Shown: positions 16,735-27,069, numbered from the stretch's first letter. The stretch: DNA of 64,000 nucleotides from an uncultured Prevotellaceae bacterium (GCA_902794405.1 CADBHI010000004.1:1-64000), one strand, 5' to 3'. Numbers and translations: made by a program. The notes: generated by a model not told the origin, from the sequence alone.

Positions 16735-17238
16735 TCAATTCTTCTCATTGTCAAACTCATCGCCAGCGGTCTTCACGCAGAGTTTCCACTCACCGTCGAC
16801 GCGTACGGGGTTGAACATGAACTTGGTCTTCGGGGCCTCAGCAGTACCAGCCTGCTCAGCAGTTGCAAATGTGACTTCATACTTCACATCATTGCATCCC
16901 TCCAACATAAATGAGAAATATTCACGCTTATAGTCTAAGACGGGGAACATCTTGAACTTGCGTGCATAGCGCTTGGCAAGACTCTCGGAAATGGGCTTTA
17001 CCTCCTCAGTAGAGTCATTATATTCAAAAAGCGATGCGATAACCTGATCAATCTTCTTATCCTTCAACTGTTCCATAGCCTCGTCAGCAATACGAAGCAT
17101 GGCAGTAGTGTCCTCTGAAGTCAACTCGCTGCGGAACTCTTCAATACGCTCCTCACGGGTCTTCTCCTTTTTGTTAGAACACGCTGTAGCGAGACAAACC
17201 AACGCTACTAATAAGACTAAATAACTATATTTCTTCAT
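16735..17238 (-). CDS. Hypothetical lipoprotein
   Basis: This 167-aa protein has a type II signal (LVLLVALVCLATAC, lipobox Cys at residue 20). A charged helical segment follows (KKEKTREERIEEF, LRIADEAMEQLKDKKIDQVIASLFEYND), then a beta-rich C-terminal half (YEVTFATAEQAG, FMFNPVRVDGEWKLCVKT) that looks like an NTF2-like or DUF4878-like fold. I infer an outer-membrane-anchored protein. It sits between the terminator of the collagen-like gene and the giant modular gene, 33 bp before the latter, and is probably co-transcribed with it. No promoter is evident in the 27 bp upstream of its start. Confidence 0.8.
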   Translation of the reverse strand: MKKYSYLVLLVALVCLATACSNKKEKTREERIEEFRSELTSEDTTAMLRIADEAMEQLKDKKIDQVIASLFEYNDSTEEVKPISESLAKRYARKFKMFPVLDYKREYFSFMLEGCNDVKYEVTFATAEQAGTAEAPKTKFMFNPVRVDGEWKLCVKTAGDEFDNEKN

Positions 17239-17265
17239 GTCTTTAAAAAACTTATTGTAGAAAGT

Positions 17266-17303
17266 AAAAAGAGAGTGCGCCTGCTCTCACGAGACGCACT
17301 CTC
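17266..17303 (-). terminator. Rho-independent terminator of the collagen-like gene
   Basis: GAGAGTGCG pairs with CGCACTCTC across a ~15-nt loop, and TTTTTAC follows on the minus strand. It lies 37 bp after the stop at 17341. Confidence 0.85.
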
Positions 17304-17340
17304 CTATCAGAGCTTTAGATGTTTAAAAACATACTTTGAA

Positions 17341-20300
17341 TTAGTTACCGGCAGTAGCATTAACATGCAGGTTCAGCACATAGTCAAGGTAACCCCACTC
17401 ATACCAGATGGTCATCGGGATGCGGAGGTCGAACTCCTCAACGTTACCGCTATCGTTCTGATAATAAATAGCACCGAATCTCAGCATATTCTTCTTCAAC
17501 TGCTGCTTGGTCAGAGTAGAACCGTTAGGAGTAACAGCCTCAAGACCCATCATGTTCTTTATGTAGGTGTTACAAGACTCCTCTAACTGATAGTGGAATG
17601 CGTGTCCGTATGTCCAGTCGTTGTATCCAGTCTTCGTCCAGTCACTCCAAGTGTTGTAAGACTTGGTAGTATTAGCATACATCGTAATACCATCCTCATC
17701 AATGAGGCGCAGAATCAGATGATCAGGATCCCAAGAATCGGTAACGTCAGACAGAGGAACCCATTCATTAGCAGCAGTACGCTGACCCTTATGCATATTG
17801 GTCATCACACGGCTGTAGCGGAGGTCAACATCAATCTTATAGACGTTGTAATAACCCCAGAACCAGAAATGATCATCCCACATGTAACCATTAGCATCAG
17901 CGGCAGGATACCTCTCGTCCTTAATACCACGCCAGTCAAACAACTTCAGATACTTAATCAGATAGATGATATTCTCATCGGTCTTAGCATCAATAGCATC
18001 GTCGAGGTACGGAGCCTTCAAGTTGATAGGACGCTCCCAAGAAGCCTTAAAGGTAGCGATAGGACCATCGTTCTTCACCTGCTTCACGAACTGAGCTACG
18101 TTACAACCGTTGTCACGAACAACACCCAGCCATGAATAGAGTTGAATCTTCTCATTCTCAGTACCAGGATTCACATAACCATTCTTAGGCTGGTTGTCAG
18201 CACCAAGCTTAGCATTCTCTTTGTTCCAGTCGTTAGAACCAATATGATGATGATTCTCCAGATAGCTACCACATATAGTATCAACCTTCTCATTATCATT
18301 CGGCAGCATTGCATATCCGATAGCATTCAGCACATCGTAGCAAACCAAGTTCTCGCCAGTAATAGCACCAGGAGCAGCACCTGACTTACCGTCAGCAGGA
18401 TTGATAGAAGGTTCACCCTTAATAGGATAGGTACGACCAGCGTAATCCTTAGTATCGTAGTTCTTCAACCAGTGTACGAGTTCAACCTGACCGGCAGAAG
18501 CATAGGTAGTATTATCAGCATCTACTTGCTCCTGAGAGTTAATCATAGCAATCGGAGTATACTTATCCTGTGTTGCATAGTCAGCAGTGCGGACAGCATA
18601 GAGGATAGTGTTATTGAATACACCAGCTTCACGAACGGTATTACCAGTAGCATCAACCTCATTACTGTAGATGATAGCGCACTTAGCCAGAGTCTCCTCC
18701 AGAGTAGCCTCATCCCAATTATGAGAATCATCAGTGTTACCCAGAGTAGCAGGATCAGGTAAGTAAGAATCCCAATCAGCATTACCGAAGTTAGCATAGT
18801 CATGCGGATAGACGTACTTGCAGAACAGCTTGTTCCACTTGTTATCGCCACTACCACTACGTGGTGTTACGGTATAAGTCTCACCGTTGCGAGCAGTAAT
18901 CTGATACTCCTTCGGAGCGAAATAGTACTTCCAACGAGACTTGTTATCGAACTTAATCATATTCTTGACAAGATTATCGCTCAAGTTCTTCCACCAGCGC
19001 TGATCGGCGATGTGCTTGTGATACTCGTATTCTGGAGCTTTAACATCGATAAACACACCAGACCAACCATCACCGGCACCAGTCTGATAATTATACCAAT
19101 AGTTTTCAATCTTCTCCTCATAGCCGTAGGTCTTGACATCACGCGTAATCTTCATGGTCAGACGTACCCAGATGTACGGCCACTTGTCATACTGATATAC
19201 AGCACGGTTACGCATAACATCCTTTGCGATGAAACGGAACCAACGTGTAACCCATACAGGACCTGTTTTATCGTGGGTCAGGGCTTCAGCTTCTTCCTCA
19301 GAGATAATCCACTTGAAAATGAAGTTGGTGTTACCATCACTATTAACCCAGAACTCAGCATCACCGAGAGCCTTGTTCTCAATAGCGTTAGAAGTCTCAT
19401 AGTCAGCAGAACCGTTGACAGGTGCTTTAGCACGTGTATCAGTAACATTGGGATCTACAGTACCATCACTCTTATAGCCACTTGCAGACGGGTTATTACC
19501 ATAGAGGTCACCGAAGTTAAAGATCTTCAACTGATAGATACCGTGCTCATTGTGAGTTGTACCACGATCGTTCTTAGCGTAAGGAGTACCAGCAGGCTTA
19601 ACACCACCAGGATAATCATCATCCTGCATAGCGACACGGTAGGCATCAGGAGTAACATACTTAACGTCGTTAATTCCTACAGCATTTCCATCCTTCGGAC
19701 AAACGAGATCCTGCACAAGAGTTCCATTAGGATCAGGCATACAATCAGCCCAATACTCATCGTCGAATGCAAGACGAGCCATCATAGCATTATCAGTGAG
19801 GATAATGCGTGAAGACTCTGACCATATGTCACCACCCATTACAGGCGAGCAGAGGTCGAACTTCTGATCCTCAATCGGGAGATCAGTAATCTCGAGGTTA
19901 TCGGGCAGGTAGTTGATGTGGAGCAGGATGTAACCATCGAGCAGCACCTGATCCTTAGCGTTCTTCAGCATCACGCGAACCAGAGGTTCACGGTCAACGA
20001 TGGTCTTACCAGCGTCGGTAGTTGTCAGACCGTCAGGAGTTACATTACGAGCAATGATGACACCAGACTTATCAGTGGTAGCATTCCAACCATCAACGAT
20101 CTCATAAGACTTAGCATAGCCAGTAGGAGTATGAGTCCTAGTCCTAGTCCAATCCTTGAAGCATGCATACTTGGAATCAGATGTAACGTTGTTATCAATC
20201 ACGTATTCTACGAGGTTGAACTCATAGTGCAGTCCCCACTTCTCTTCCTCACCGAACGGAACCTTAATGATGTCATAGTTCCAGGGGTTGAAGACACCAG

Positions 20301-22422
20301 GAGCAGTCTCCTTCTTCTTCAGGTTCTCAACCAGCATGTGAACAGCGATGTAAGGTCTCAGGTCAAGACCAGCGGGATCGATATCCAGCTCCAGAGCAGC
20401 ACCGTCGGGATCGGCGAGAGCCTCCTCAGGAGAGTCATAGATGTGAACGCGAGCTTTCTCACCATTGAAGCAGTCAGTATACTCGTCAACAGCCCAACCT
20501 TCCTCGTCACCGATACGGTTCTGAGGACCATAAGCGCGGCCAGGAATATTCGGCTCAGCATACATCGGCTCCTTGTTCCAAACCAGACCCTCGAGAGTAG
20601 CACGAGTCGGAACGATCAGAGCGTAGTCAGAGGTAATCACGTTCTCAGCACCGTCCTCGTTGTGGATCTGCAGAGCGATGGTGTTGTCCTTATTATCCTT
20701 ATTATAGATGTACTTAGCATAGCCATACCAGTCGGCCCATGGGAAGTTGTAAGCAGCACCGTTGGGGTTACCCTCGTTGTAGTTACCCATAGAGTTGGCA
20801 CCGGGGATGTTGTGACCGTAGTCATCATCACCAGGATATGCAGGATAGCTAACAGTAGAACCATTGGTGGGAAGACCAGTGTTACCATTCGGGTTGATGG
20901 TCTCGTCAGTGGGCCAGGGAGCCAGATACTGCGGGTGCTCAATCTTCAGACCAACAGTCAGGATACCATCCTGGATACCATAGACGTCAACGTCCTTGCT
21001 ATAGTACTCATACTTCTTGGGAGAGGTAACGTTCAGAACGGTCTGAGTAGCACGAGTGTTGTAGTAAATCACGTCGGGCTCCAGCACGTTGAACGAGGGA
21101 GGATTGCTCTCGTCGTAAACAACGCGAGAAGAAGAAGGATTCAGGTGGTACTCCACGGGCCATACGGGACCGTAAACCCACTCACGGCTTGCATCGTAAG
21201 CAGAAGCAACCTCGATAGACTTAGCCTTCCAGATTTCGGGATCACCAGCAGCCTCTTCAACACCAAATCTTCTTACGTTACGAGGACCATCGTTGTCATT
21301 ATATACATAGTGACGATCCAGACGGTTGGGGAGGTAGTCGTTCAGCTCACCGCCATTGTGCTTCCACTTCTTGGTACCGGTGTTTGCACGGTGGTGGTTG
21401 TAAGGAGCTTCGTTCAAAGCGGGATGATACTCATACAGTTTCAGGATGGTGTCGCCAATCCACTTATACTGGATAGCCTCAATACCATCGAGATAGAGCA
21501 TGGGCTTGAATACCAGCGACTTGAGAGCGCCGTTCAAGCTGATAGTAACAGCGTTGGTGTAGTCACCGTTAACACCGAAGAGCTTCAACTCGCTGTCGCT
21601 CTTGGTAGCGGTAACAGTACCGTCAGCCCAATACTTGATAGCAGTAGACTCGATCTTCACACCATTCTGGTAGATATCGAAGGTACCGTTGCCATTGGGA
21701 ACATAGTACTTACCATCCTGACCATTAGTACCGTTGGTACCGTTTGTACCATTAGTACCATCAGCGCCCTTAGAGGGCTTGCCAGTGTCCTTGCCGTTGA
21801 TGTACCAGTTACCATTGTCACCAATCTTGACGTCAATGTTGGCAGTACCAGGCTGACCATCCTCACCAGGAGTACCAGGCTGACCAGCCTCACCGGGAGT
21901 ACCAGGAGTACCGGGTTCGCCCTGCTCACCCTGAGCCTTCACGTCGGTCTTCTCATCATTGATGTACCAGTAACCATCCTTAATGTAGACAGTGGGAACA
22001 GCACGATACTCAGTCTTCTGAGCACCCTTACCATCACCCTTGTCGACATACCAGAAGTTTTCCTTGATGGTCCAAACAGTACCGGGAGTACCGTCAGTAC
22101 CATTGGTGCCATTGGTGCCATTGATACCATCGGTACCATTAGTTCCGTTTGCACCATTGCGAATCTCGTAAGTCTCGTCTTTGCCGTCCTTGGTAATAAC
22201 GATATCAATACCGCCAGTACCTTTGGAGACAGGTGTCACACTCTTGAGGATACTACCCTGCTGAATCGCAGCCTGCAGCTTGCTCAGCGAATTCTTATTC
22301 GCATCAATCTGAGCCTGGAGGTCCTTGATGTCATCATCGTAGTCCTTACAAGACACGAACATGCTTGTAGAAGCTACAAAGAAAGCTCCTAAAAGCAATG
22401 ATCCAATTAATCTTTTTTTCAT
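17341..22422 (-). CDS. Collagen-like repeat surface lipoprotein
   Basis: This 1693-aa lipoprotein has its lipobox Cys at residue 25 (MFVSC), followed by a coiled coil at ~29-57 (DIKDLQAQIDANKNSLSKLQ). Three Gly-X-Y blocks lie at ~90-115 (NGT/TDG units), ~165-193 (PGT/GEP/GQP units) and ~219-237 (NGT units), separated by short beta units of the form '(Y/W)YI(N/K)...T'. The rest (~240-1693) is a large, Trp/Tyr/Asp-rich beta region without a known fold. The N-terminal organisation recalls proteins annotated 'PL29 family lyase N-terminal domain', but no lyase domain is seen. It is probably a trimeric stalk exposed on the outer membrane. It has its own promoter (22560-22591) and terminator (17266-17303), so it is a monocistronic unit. 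Confidence 0.85.
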   Translation of the reverse strand: MKKRLIGSLLLGAFFVASTSMFVSCKDYDDDIKDLQAQIDANKNSLSKLQAAIQQGSILKSVTPVSKGTGGIDIVITKDGKDETYEIRNGANGTNGTDGINGTNGTNGTDGTPGTVWTIKENFWYVDKGDGKGAQKTEYRAVPTVYIKDGYWYINDEKTDVKAQGEQGEPGTPGTPGEAGQPGTPGEDGQPGTANIDVKIGDNGNWYINGKDTGKPSKGADGTNGTNGTNGTNGQDGKYYVPNGNGTFDIYQNGVKIESTAIKYWADGTVTATKSDSELKLFGVNGDYTNAVTISLNGALKSLVFKPMLYLDGIEAIQYKWIGDTILKLYEYHPALNEAPYNHHRANTGTKKWKHNGGELNDYLPNRLDRHYVYNDNDGPRNVRRFGVEEAAGDPEIWKAKSIEVASAYDASREWVYGPVWPVEYHLNPSSSRVVYDESNPPSFNVLEPDVIYYNTRATQTVLNVTSPKKYEYYSKDVDVYGIQDGILTVGLKIEHPQYLAPWPTDETINPNGNTGLPTNGSTVSYPAYPGDDDYGHNIPGANSMGNYNEGNPNGAAYNFPWADWYGYAKYIYNKDNKDNTIALQIHNEDGAENVITSDYALIVPTRATLEGLVWNKEPMYAEPNIPGRAYGPQNRIGDEEGWAVDEYTDCFNGEKARVHIYDSPEEALADPDGAALELDIDPAGLDLRPYIAVHMLVENLKKKETAPGVFNPWNYDIIKVPFGEEEKWGLHYEFNLVEYVIDNNVTSDSKYACFKDWTRTRTHTPTGYAKSYEIVDGWNATTDKSGVIIARNVTPDGLTTTDAGKTIVDREPLVRVMLKNAKDQVLLDGYILLHINYLPDNLEITDLPIEDQKFDLCSPVMGGDIWSESSRIILTDNAMMARLAFDDEYWADCMPDPNGTLVQDLVCPKDGNAVGINDVKYVTPDAYRVAMQDDDYPGGVKPAGTPYAKNDRGTTHNEHGIYQLKIFNFGDLYGNNPSASGYKSDGTVDPNVTDTRAKAPVNGSADYETSNAIENKALGDAEFWVNSDGNTNFIFKWIISEEEAEALTHDKTGPVWVTRWFRFIAKDVMRNRAVYQYDKWPYIWVRLTMKITRDVKTYGYEEKIENYWYNYQTGAGDGWSGVFIDVKAPEYEYHKHIADQRWWKNLSDNLVKNMIKFDNKSRWKYYFAPKEYQITARNGETYTVTPRSGSGDNKWNKLFCKYVYPHDYANFGNADWDSYLPDPATLGNTDDSHNWDEATLEETLAKCAIIYSNEVDATGNTVREAGVFNNTILYAVRTADYATQDKYTPIAMINSQEQVDADNTTYASAGQVELVHWLKNYDTKDYAGRTYPIKGEPSINPADGKSGAAPGAITGENLVCYDVLNAIGYAMLPNDNEKVDTICGSYLENHHHIGSNDWNKENAKLGADNQPKNGYVNPGTENEKIQLYSWLGVVRDNGCNVAQFVKQVKNDGPIATFKASWERPINLKAPYLDDAIDAKTDENIIYLIKYLKLFDWRGIKDERYPAADANGYMWDDHFWFWGYYNVYKIDVDLRYSRVMTNMHKGQRTAANEWVPLSDVTDSWDPDHLILRLIDEDGITMYANTTKSYNTWSDWTKTGYNDWTYGHAFHYQLEESCNTYIKNMMGLEAVTPNGSTLTKQQLKKNMLRFGAIYYQNDSGNVEEFDLRIPMTIWYEWGYLDYVLNLHVNATAGN

Positions 22423-22559
22423 ACGATAAATAATTAAGTTAATAAAAAAATAAAGTTGTTATACATCCTTGTTTGTTCTCTCAAATCTCCAACCCATTTG
22501 AGGCCTTTACAGGCCACATTTGGGCATCATTTATCCTATACGGATTCACATTTTTGGTG

Positions 22560-22591
22560 CAAATATAGACATATTTCCGAAATCTTCCAAA
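22560..22591 (-). promoter_or_regulatory. Promoter of the collagen-like lipoprotein
   Basis: On the minus strand TTTG (22588-22591), exactly 20 nt and TATATTTG (22560-22567) form an ideal Bacteroidota promoter, with a ~130-nt leader. The stretch 22592-22746 shows no other gene. Confidence 0.8.
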
Positions 22592-22746
22592 CATTTTCGA
22601 ATATTTTTTAAAAAAAACACTAAAAAAATGTCGTTTCCCTGTGTTTTTACCTCCTTGCGCCCCTATTTTGGGGCGAAATTGGTGTATTTTCACACATTCC
22701 GAAAGCATATACATCTGTACATTTCACACCTTTATTATATATAGAG

Positions 22747-24192
22747 TTAGAACTCCGCAGACTTAGGCGTTCTGGGGAACGGAATGACGTCGCGAATGTT
22801 CTGCATACCGGTCACGAAAAGGATCAATCGCTCGAAGCCTAAACCGAAGCCAGCATGCGGGCAGCTACCCCATCGACGGGTATCAAGATACCACCAGAGT
22901 TTGTCGGTCTCCATGCCACGCTTGTTGATTTCTGCCATGAGTTTATCGTAGCTTTCCTCACGGACGGATCCGCCGATGATCTCACCAATCTGCGGGAAGA
23001 GAACATCGGTGCCCTGCATGGTGGCAGCGGGGGCTGCCTGACCGCGGTAGCCGACGCTTCCGGCGGTGGCTCCGGCGGGCACTGGGTTCTGCTTCATATA
23101 GAAAGCCTTGATGGCGGAGGGGTAGTCGGTCATGATGACTGGACACTTGAAATGCTCCTCGACGAGATAGCGTTCATGTTCAGAAGCCAGGTCGTCACCC
23201 CAGTTGCAGGGGAACTCAAACTTGCGACCATCACGGATAGCCTGCTGGAGGATTTCGATACCCTCGGTGTAGGTCAGTCTGACGAAATTAGACTTCACTG
23301 TGCCTTCAAGGCGAGCGATGAGCGTCTTGTCAATCATCTGATTGAGGAAGGCGAGGTCATCCTGGCAGTTGTCGAGTGCCCAACGGACGCAATACTTGAT
23401 GAAGTCCTCTTCAAGATCCATCAATTCCTCCTGGTCGAGGAAGGCCACTTCAGGCTCAATCATCCAGAACTCCGCCAGATGACGGGGCGTGTTGCTGTTC
23501 TCGGCACGGAAGGTAGGACCGAAAGTATAGATGGCTCCGAGGGCTGTAGCTCCCAACTCACCTTCTAACTGTCCGCTGACGGTGAGTGAGGTCTGTTCGC
23601 CAAAGAAGTCATCATCGTAAATAATCTTGCCGTTCTCATCTTTCTTCAGGTCATAGAGGTTCTTGGTAGTCACCTGGAACATGTTACCTGCGCCCTCACA
23701 GTCGGAGGCAGTGATAAGGGGCGTATGGAAATAGTAGAATCCATGCTCATGGAAATAGGTATGGATGGCCATTGCCATGTTATGACGAATACGCATAACG
23801 GCTCCGAAGGTATTGGTACGGAGACGCATGTGAGCATTCTTACGCATGGTCTCAAACGATTGTCCCTTCTTCTGCATGGGATAAGTGTTATCGCAGAGAC
23901 CATAGATGACGATGTTCGTGGCCTGAATCTCACTTGCCTGTCCAGCTCCCTGACTCTCAACAAGGATACCCTCAGCACAGATGCAGGCACCAGTGGTGAT
24001 GTCCTTCAACAGCTGGCCGTCGAACTTGGTAGGATCAACGACAATCTGCACGTTCTTGATGGTTGAGCCATCATTGAGGGCAATGAAGTCAACGTTCTTG
24101 TTGCCGCGGTGCGAACGCACCCAGCCCTTGACGCAGATCTCTTTGCCGTAGTCCGTGCTCTTCAGCACATCGATTATTTTTGTTCTTTTCAT
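22747..24192 (-). CDS. asnS: Asparaginyl-tRNA synthetase
   Basis: This 481-aa class IIb aminoacyl-tRNA synthetase charges tRNA-Asn in the cytoplasm. The N-terminal OB fold that binds the anticodon is at ~15-110 ([21 protein letters not shown]). The class II catalytic core follows, with motif 2 ([21 protein letters not shown]) and motif 3 ([23 protein letters not shown]), ending in [10 protein letters not shown]. The length is normal for the Bacteroidota enzyme. It lies 49 bp after the pseudouridine synthase gene and closes the run purB - rluB - asnS on the minus strand. No hairpin terminator is evident after it. Confidence 0.97.
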   Translation of the reverse strand: MKRTKIIDVLKSTDYGKEICVKGWVRSHRGNKNVDFIALNDGSTIKNVQIVVDPTKFDGQLLKDITTGACICAEGILVESQGAGQASEIQATNIVIYGLCDNTYPMQKKGQSFETMRKNAHMRLRTNTFGAVMRIRHNMAMAIHTYFHEHGFYYFHTPLITASDCEGAGNMFQVTTKNLYDLKKDENGKIIYDDDFFGEQTSLTVSGQLEGELGATALGAIYTFGPTFRAENSNTPRHLAEFWMIEPEVAFLDQEELMDLEEDFIKYCVRWALDNCQDDLAFLNQMIDKTLIARLEGTVKSNFVRLTYTEGIEILQQAIRDGRKFEFPCNWGDDLASEHERYLVEEHFKCPVIMTDYPSAIKAFYMKQNPVPAGATAGSVGYRGQAAPAATMQGTDVLFPQIGEIIGGSVREESYDKLMAEINKRGMETDKLWWYLDTRRWGSCPHAGFGLGFERLILFVTGMQNIRDVIPFPRTPKSAEF

Positions 24193-24241
24193 TGTTTTTC
24201 TTCTTTTTTATGGGGCTCATGGGGCCAATAGGACTTATGAG

Positions 24242-25600
24242 TTACTCGTAGGCTCCCATGCGGAGGCGGTCCACTTCTTCCTCTGTGAGGTAACGCCAGT
24301 CGCCGCGACGGAGGTTCTTCTTGGTAAGTCCGGCAAACTGCACTCGGTCGAGCTTGAGAACCTTGTAACCAAGGGACTCGAAGATACGACGTACAATTCG
24401 ATTCTTACCAGAGTGAATCTCGATACCCACCTGCTTCTTGTCTACAGCATCAGCATACTGAACATCGTCGGCCTTAATCTCACCATCTTCCAGCTGAATA
24501 CCCTCAGCAATCTGAGTGAGGTCGTGGGCAGTGACGTTCTTGTCAAGATAGACATGGTAGATTTTCTTCTTCAGATACTTGGGGTGGGTCAGCTTCGAAG
24601 CCAAGTCACCGTCGTTGGTAAGCAGGAGGACACCCGTGGTATTACGGTCGAGACGGCCCACAGGATAGATACGCTCAGGACAAGCATTCTTTACCAAGTC
24701 CATCACAGTCTTACGCTGCTGGGGATCGTCGCTGGTGGTGACATAATCCTTTGGCTTGTTGAGCAGGACATACACCTTTTTCTCCATGATAACGGGCTGA
24801 TCGTGGAACTTCACCTCGTCAGTACGCAGAATCTTTGTACCGAGTTCTGTCACCACCTGTCCGTTGACGGTGACGACACCTGCCTGGATAAACTCGTCGG
24901 CTTCACGGCGACTGCAGACACCAGCATTAGCCAGATACTTGTTAAGACGCACCGGTTCATTGGGATCGTAGTGGATCTCCTTGTACTCAATGCGTTTCTT
25001 CATGGAATACTTAGCATTAGGATCATAGTCAGCCGTACGAGGACGCTTGCCGTATGGCTTAGCACCATAAGAATTACCAAAGGAACGGTTGTTGGGACGT
25101 CCTGGACGGTTAGGTCCACCATTGGGACGGTAGTTGCCGCCACCATTGTTATAAGGACGGTATCCACCCTGACGGGGCTGGTAGCCCTGCTCATCACCAT
25201 TATTGCCGTATGGCTTCTGATAGGGCTGATAAGGCTTATAGGGCTTATAAGGTTTCTGCTGACCATAGCCCTGCTGCTGGCGGGGCTGATAGCCACCGGC
25301 ATTGTTGTAACTGTTACGCGGACGGTAGCCTCCCTGCTGAGAGCGGGGGGCGCTGCCCTGAAGTCCGGCACCAAATCCCTCAGGCCGGAAACCACCTTCG
25401 TCGTTGCTACGACGGTTATAGGACGGACGCTCGCTTGGGTTATAGGCGGAGTGCTGTCCGGTGTGAATACGTGGACGGGGTGAGCGTCCGCGATAGTCTC
25501 GCTGAAAACCAGTGCCTGACTGCTGGTAGCCGTCACGGCTGCCCGTGTTCTGTTCGGTTGCAGGCTTCTCTTCGTAGTTCTTTTCGTTCTCGAAATCCAT
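24242..25600 (-). CDS. rluB: RluB/RsuA-family pseudouridine synthase with disordered N-terminal extension
   Basis: This 452-aa protein isomerises uridine to pseudouridine, probably in 23S rRNA. The first ~200 residues are low complexity, rich in Gly, Arg, Tyr, Gln, Asn and Pro with RGG-like and 'PYKPYQPYQ' repeats, and are likely disordered and RNA-binding. An S4 domain (VRLNKYLANAGVCSRREADEF) and the catalytic domain follow, the latter with the signature Asp in 'GRLDRNTTGVLLLTNDGDLA'. The C-terminal end matches the family (KNRIVRRIFESLGYKVLKLDRV). The core is of ordinary length; the extension nearly doubles the protein. Assignment as RluB rather than RsuA or RluE is by general resemblance only. 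It is in an operon between purB and asnS. Confidence 0.88.
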   Translation of the reverse strand: MDFENEKNYEEKPATEQNTGSRDGYQQSGTGFQRDYRGRSPRPRIHTGQHSAYNPSERPSYNRRSNDEGGFRPEGFGAGLQGSAPRSQQGGYRPRNSYNNAGGYQPRQQQGYGQQKPYKPYKPYQPYQKPYGNNGDEQGYQPRQGGYRPYNNGGGNYRPNGGPNRPGRPNNRSFGNSYGAKPYGKRPRTADYDPNAKYSMKKRIEYKEIHYDPNEPVRLNKYLANAGVCSRREADEFIQAGVVTVNGQVVTELGTKILRTDEVKFHDQPVIMEKKVYVLLNKPKDYVTTSDDPQQRKTVMDLVKNACPERIYPVGRLDRNTTGVLLLTNDGDLASKLTHPKYLKKKIYHVYLDKNVTAHDLTQIAEGIQLEDGEIKADDVQYADAVDKKQVGIEIHSGKNRIVRRIFESLGYKVLKLDRVQFAGLTKKNLRRGDWRYLTEEEVDRLRMGAYE

Positions 25601-25642
25601 ATTGTTCTGTTTTGTGTTTATACCTTATATATAATATAGTAG

Positions 25643-26992
25643 TTATACCCCTGTGTATGTGGAAGGGGTGATGGCACGTAGTTCCTCTTTCACAGAGTCG
25701 CTAACCTCCAGTGTGTCGATAAATTGAGCAATCGTAGCAGCTGTGATACCTTCATTAGTACGCGTCAGTGCCTTCAGTGCCTCGTAAGGATTGGGATATG
25801 CCTCACGGCGGAGGATGGTCTGTATACCTTCAGCAACAACAGCCCAGGTATTATCCAGATCCTGCTTAAAACGCTGCTCATTAAGAATCAGCTTGCGCAA
25901 GCCTTTGAGTGTTGACTGGAAAGCAATCAGCGCATGACCCATAGGAACACCCACGTTACGCAGGACAGTAGAGTCGGTCAGGTCGCGCTGCAAGCGACTA
26001 ATAGGCAGCTTGGCAGCAAGGAACTGCAGAACGGCGTTGGCCATTCCGAGGTTGCCTTCAGAATTCTCATAATCAATGGGGTTCACTTTATGAGGCATTG
26101 CACTGGAACCTACTTCGCCTGCTTTAATCTTCTGCTTGAAGTAATCCATAGAGATATACATCCAGAAGTCGCGATCAAGGTCGATGACGATGGTGTTGAT
26201 ACGACGCATGGCATCAAAGATGGCTGCAAGCCAGTCGTAATTGGAAATCTGAGTAGTATATTGTTCACGCTCAAGACCAAGCTTCTCACTCACAAACTTA
26301 TTGCCGAACTCCTGCCAGTCGTACTGTGGATAGGCGACATGATGAGCATTGTAGTTGCCAGTAGCACCACCGAACTTGGCTGTAACGGGTGTTTCCTTCA
26401 AGGCACGCAGTTGCTCCTCAAGGCGATAGACATAGACCATCACCTCCTTACCGAGACGTGTGGGCGATGCGGGCTGTCCATGAGTCTTGGCCAGCATGGG
26501 CACGTTACGCCACTCTTCGGCATAGTCGTGAAGCTGTTCGATCAACTCCTCGACGAGGGGATAATAAACGTCGGCAAGTGCTTCCTTGACACTAAGGGGT
26601 ACGGAAGTATTGTTAATATCCTGAGAGGTAAGTCCGAAATGGATGAACTCTTTGGCCTGAGCGGGGAAGCTACCTAACGCATCGCAACGCTCCTTGATGA
26701 AATACTCAACAGCCTTCACATCATGGTTAGTGATACCCTCAATAGCCTTCACACGAAGAGCATCCTCTGTCGTAAAGTTACGATAGATGTCTCGGAGAGG
26801 TTCAAAGAGACTCTGATCAAAACCTTCAAGTTGGGGAAGCGGCAGTTCACAAAGCGTAATGAAATACTCTATCTCTACACGGATACGATAACGTATCAAG
26901 GCGTATTCAGAAAAGTATCCTGCCAAAGCATCAGTCTTTCCACGATAGCGACCATCAATAGGCGAGATGGCGGTCAATTCATTTAGTTCCAT
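25643..26992 (-). CDS. purB: Adenylosuccinate lyase
   Basis: This 449-aa enzyme of the fumarase/aspartase superfamily makes fumarate at two steps of purine synthesis: SAICAR to AICAR, and adenylosuccinate to AMP. The visible signature is 'GSSAMPHKVNPIDYENSEGN'; other motifs are 'TSQDINNTS' and 'MLAKTHGQPASP', which carries the catalytic His. The N-terminus MELNELTAISPIDGRYRG is typical of PurB of the Escherichia coli type. It is the first gene of the run purB - rluB - asnS (42-bp gap to rluB). It lies below tRNA-Val and its terminator; I see no clear promoter in the 30 bp between the terminator and the ATG. Confidence 0.96.
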   Translation of the reverse strand: MELNELTAISPIDGRYRGKTDALAGYFSEYALIRYRIRVEIEYFITLCELPLPQLEGFDQSLFEPLRDIYRNFTTEDALRVKAIEGITNHDVKAVEYFIKERCDALGSFPAQAKEFIHFGLTSQDINNTSVPLSVKEALADVYYPLVEELIEQLHDYAEEWRNVPMLAKTHGQPASPTRLGKEVMVYVYRLEEQLRALKETPVTAKFGGATGNYNAHHVAYPQYDWQEFGNKFVSEKLGLEREQYTTQISNYDWLAAIFDAMRRINTIVIDLDRDFWMYISMDYFKQKIKAGEVGSSAMPHKVNPIDYENSEGNLGMANAVLQFLAAKLPISRLQRDLTDSTVLRNVGVPMGHALIAFQSTLKGLRKLILNEQRFKQDLDNTWAVVAEGIQTILRREAYPNPYEALKALTRTNEGITAATIAQFIDTLEVSDSVKEELRAITPSTYTGV

Positions 26993-27022
26993 TATCGATA
27001 ATTACCTTTTTTCCTGCGCAAA

Positions 27023-27050
27023 TTAAAAACCGCAGCATCCTAAGCTGCGG
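27023..27050 (-). terminator. Rho-independent terminator of tRNA-Val
   Basis: CCGCAGC pairs perfectly with GCTGCGG across a 7-nt loop, followed by TTTTTAATTT on the minus strand, 20 bp past the tRNA 3' end. Confidence 0.88.
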
Positions 27051-27069
27051 AAGATTTCCTTATATCTCG

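Noticed and set aside
21657..22208. Repeated NGT/PGT-coding stretch as a tandem-repeat RNA or CRISPR
   Set aside because: The period follows codons of a real Gly-X-Y protein in one frame, so the repeat is coding.
19918..22392. Long open frame of 824 codons on the + strand, opposite to the collagen-like gene
   Set aside because: It mirrors the repetitive Gly-X-Y-type codons of the minus-strand gene, lacks a signal, ribosome site or promoter, and its amino acid composition is Ile/Val/Ser-rich noise.
24155..25483. Open frame of 442 codons on the + strand over the pseudouridine synthase and synthetase genes
   Set aside because: It is antisense to two clear housekeeping genes and has no homology or initiation signal.
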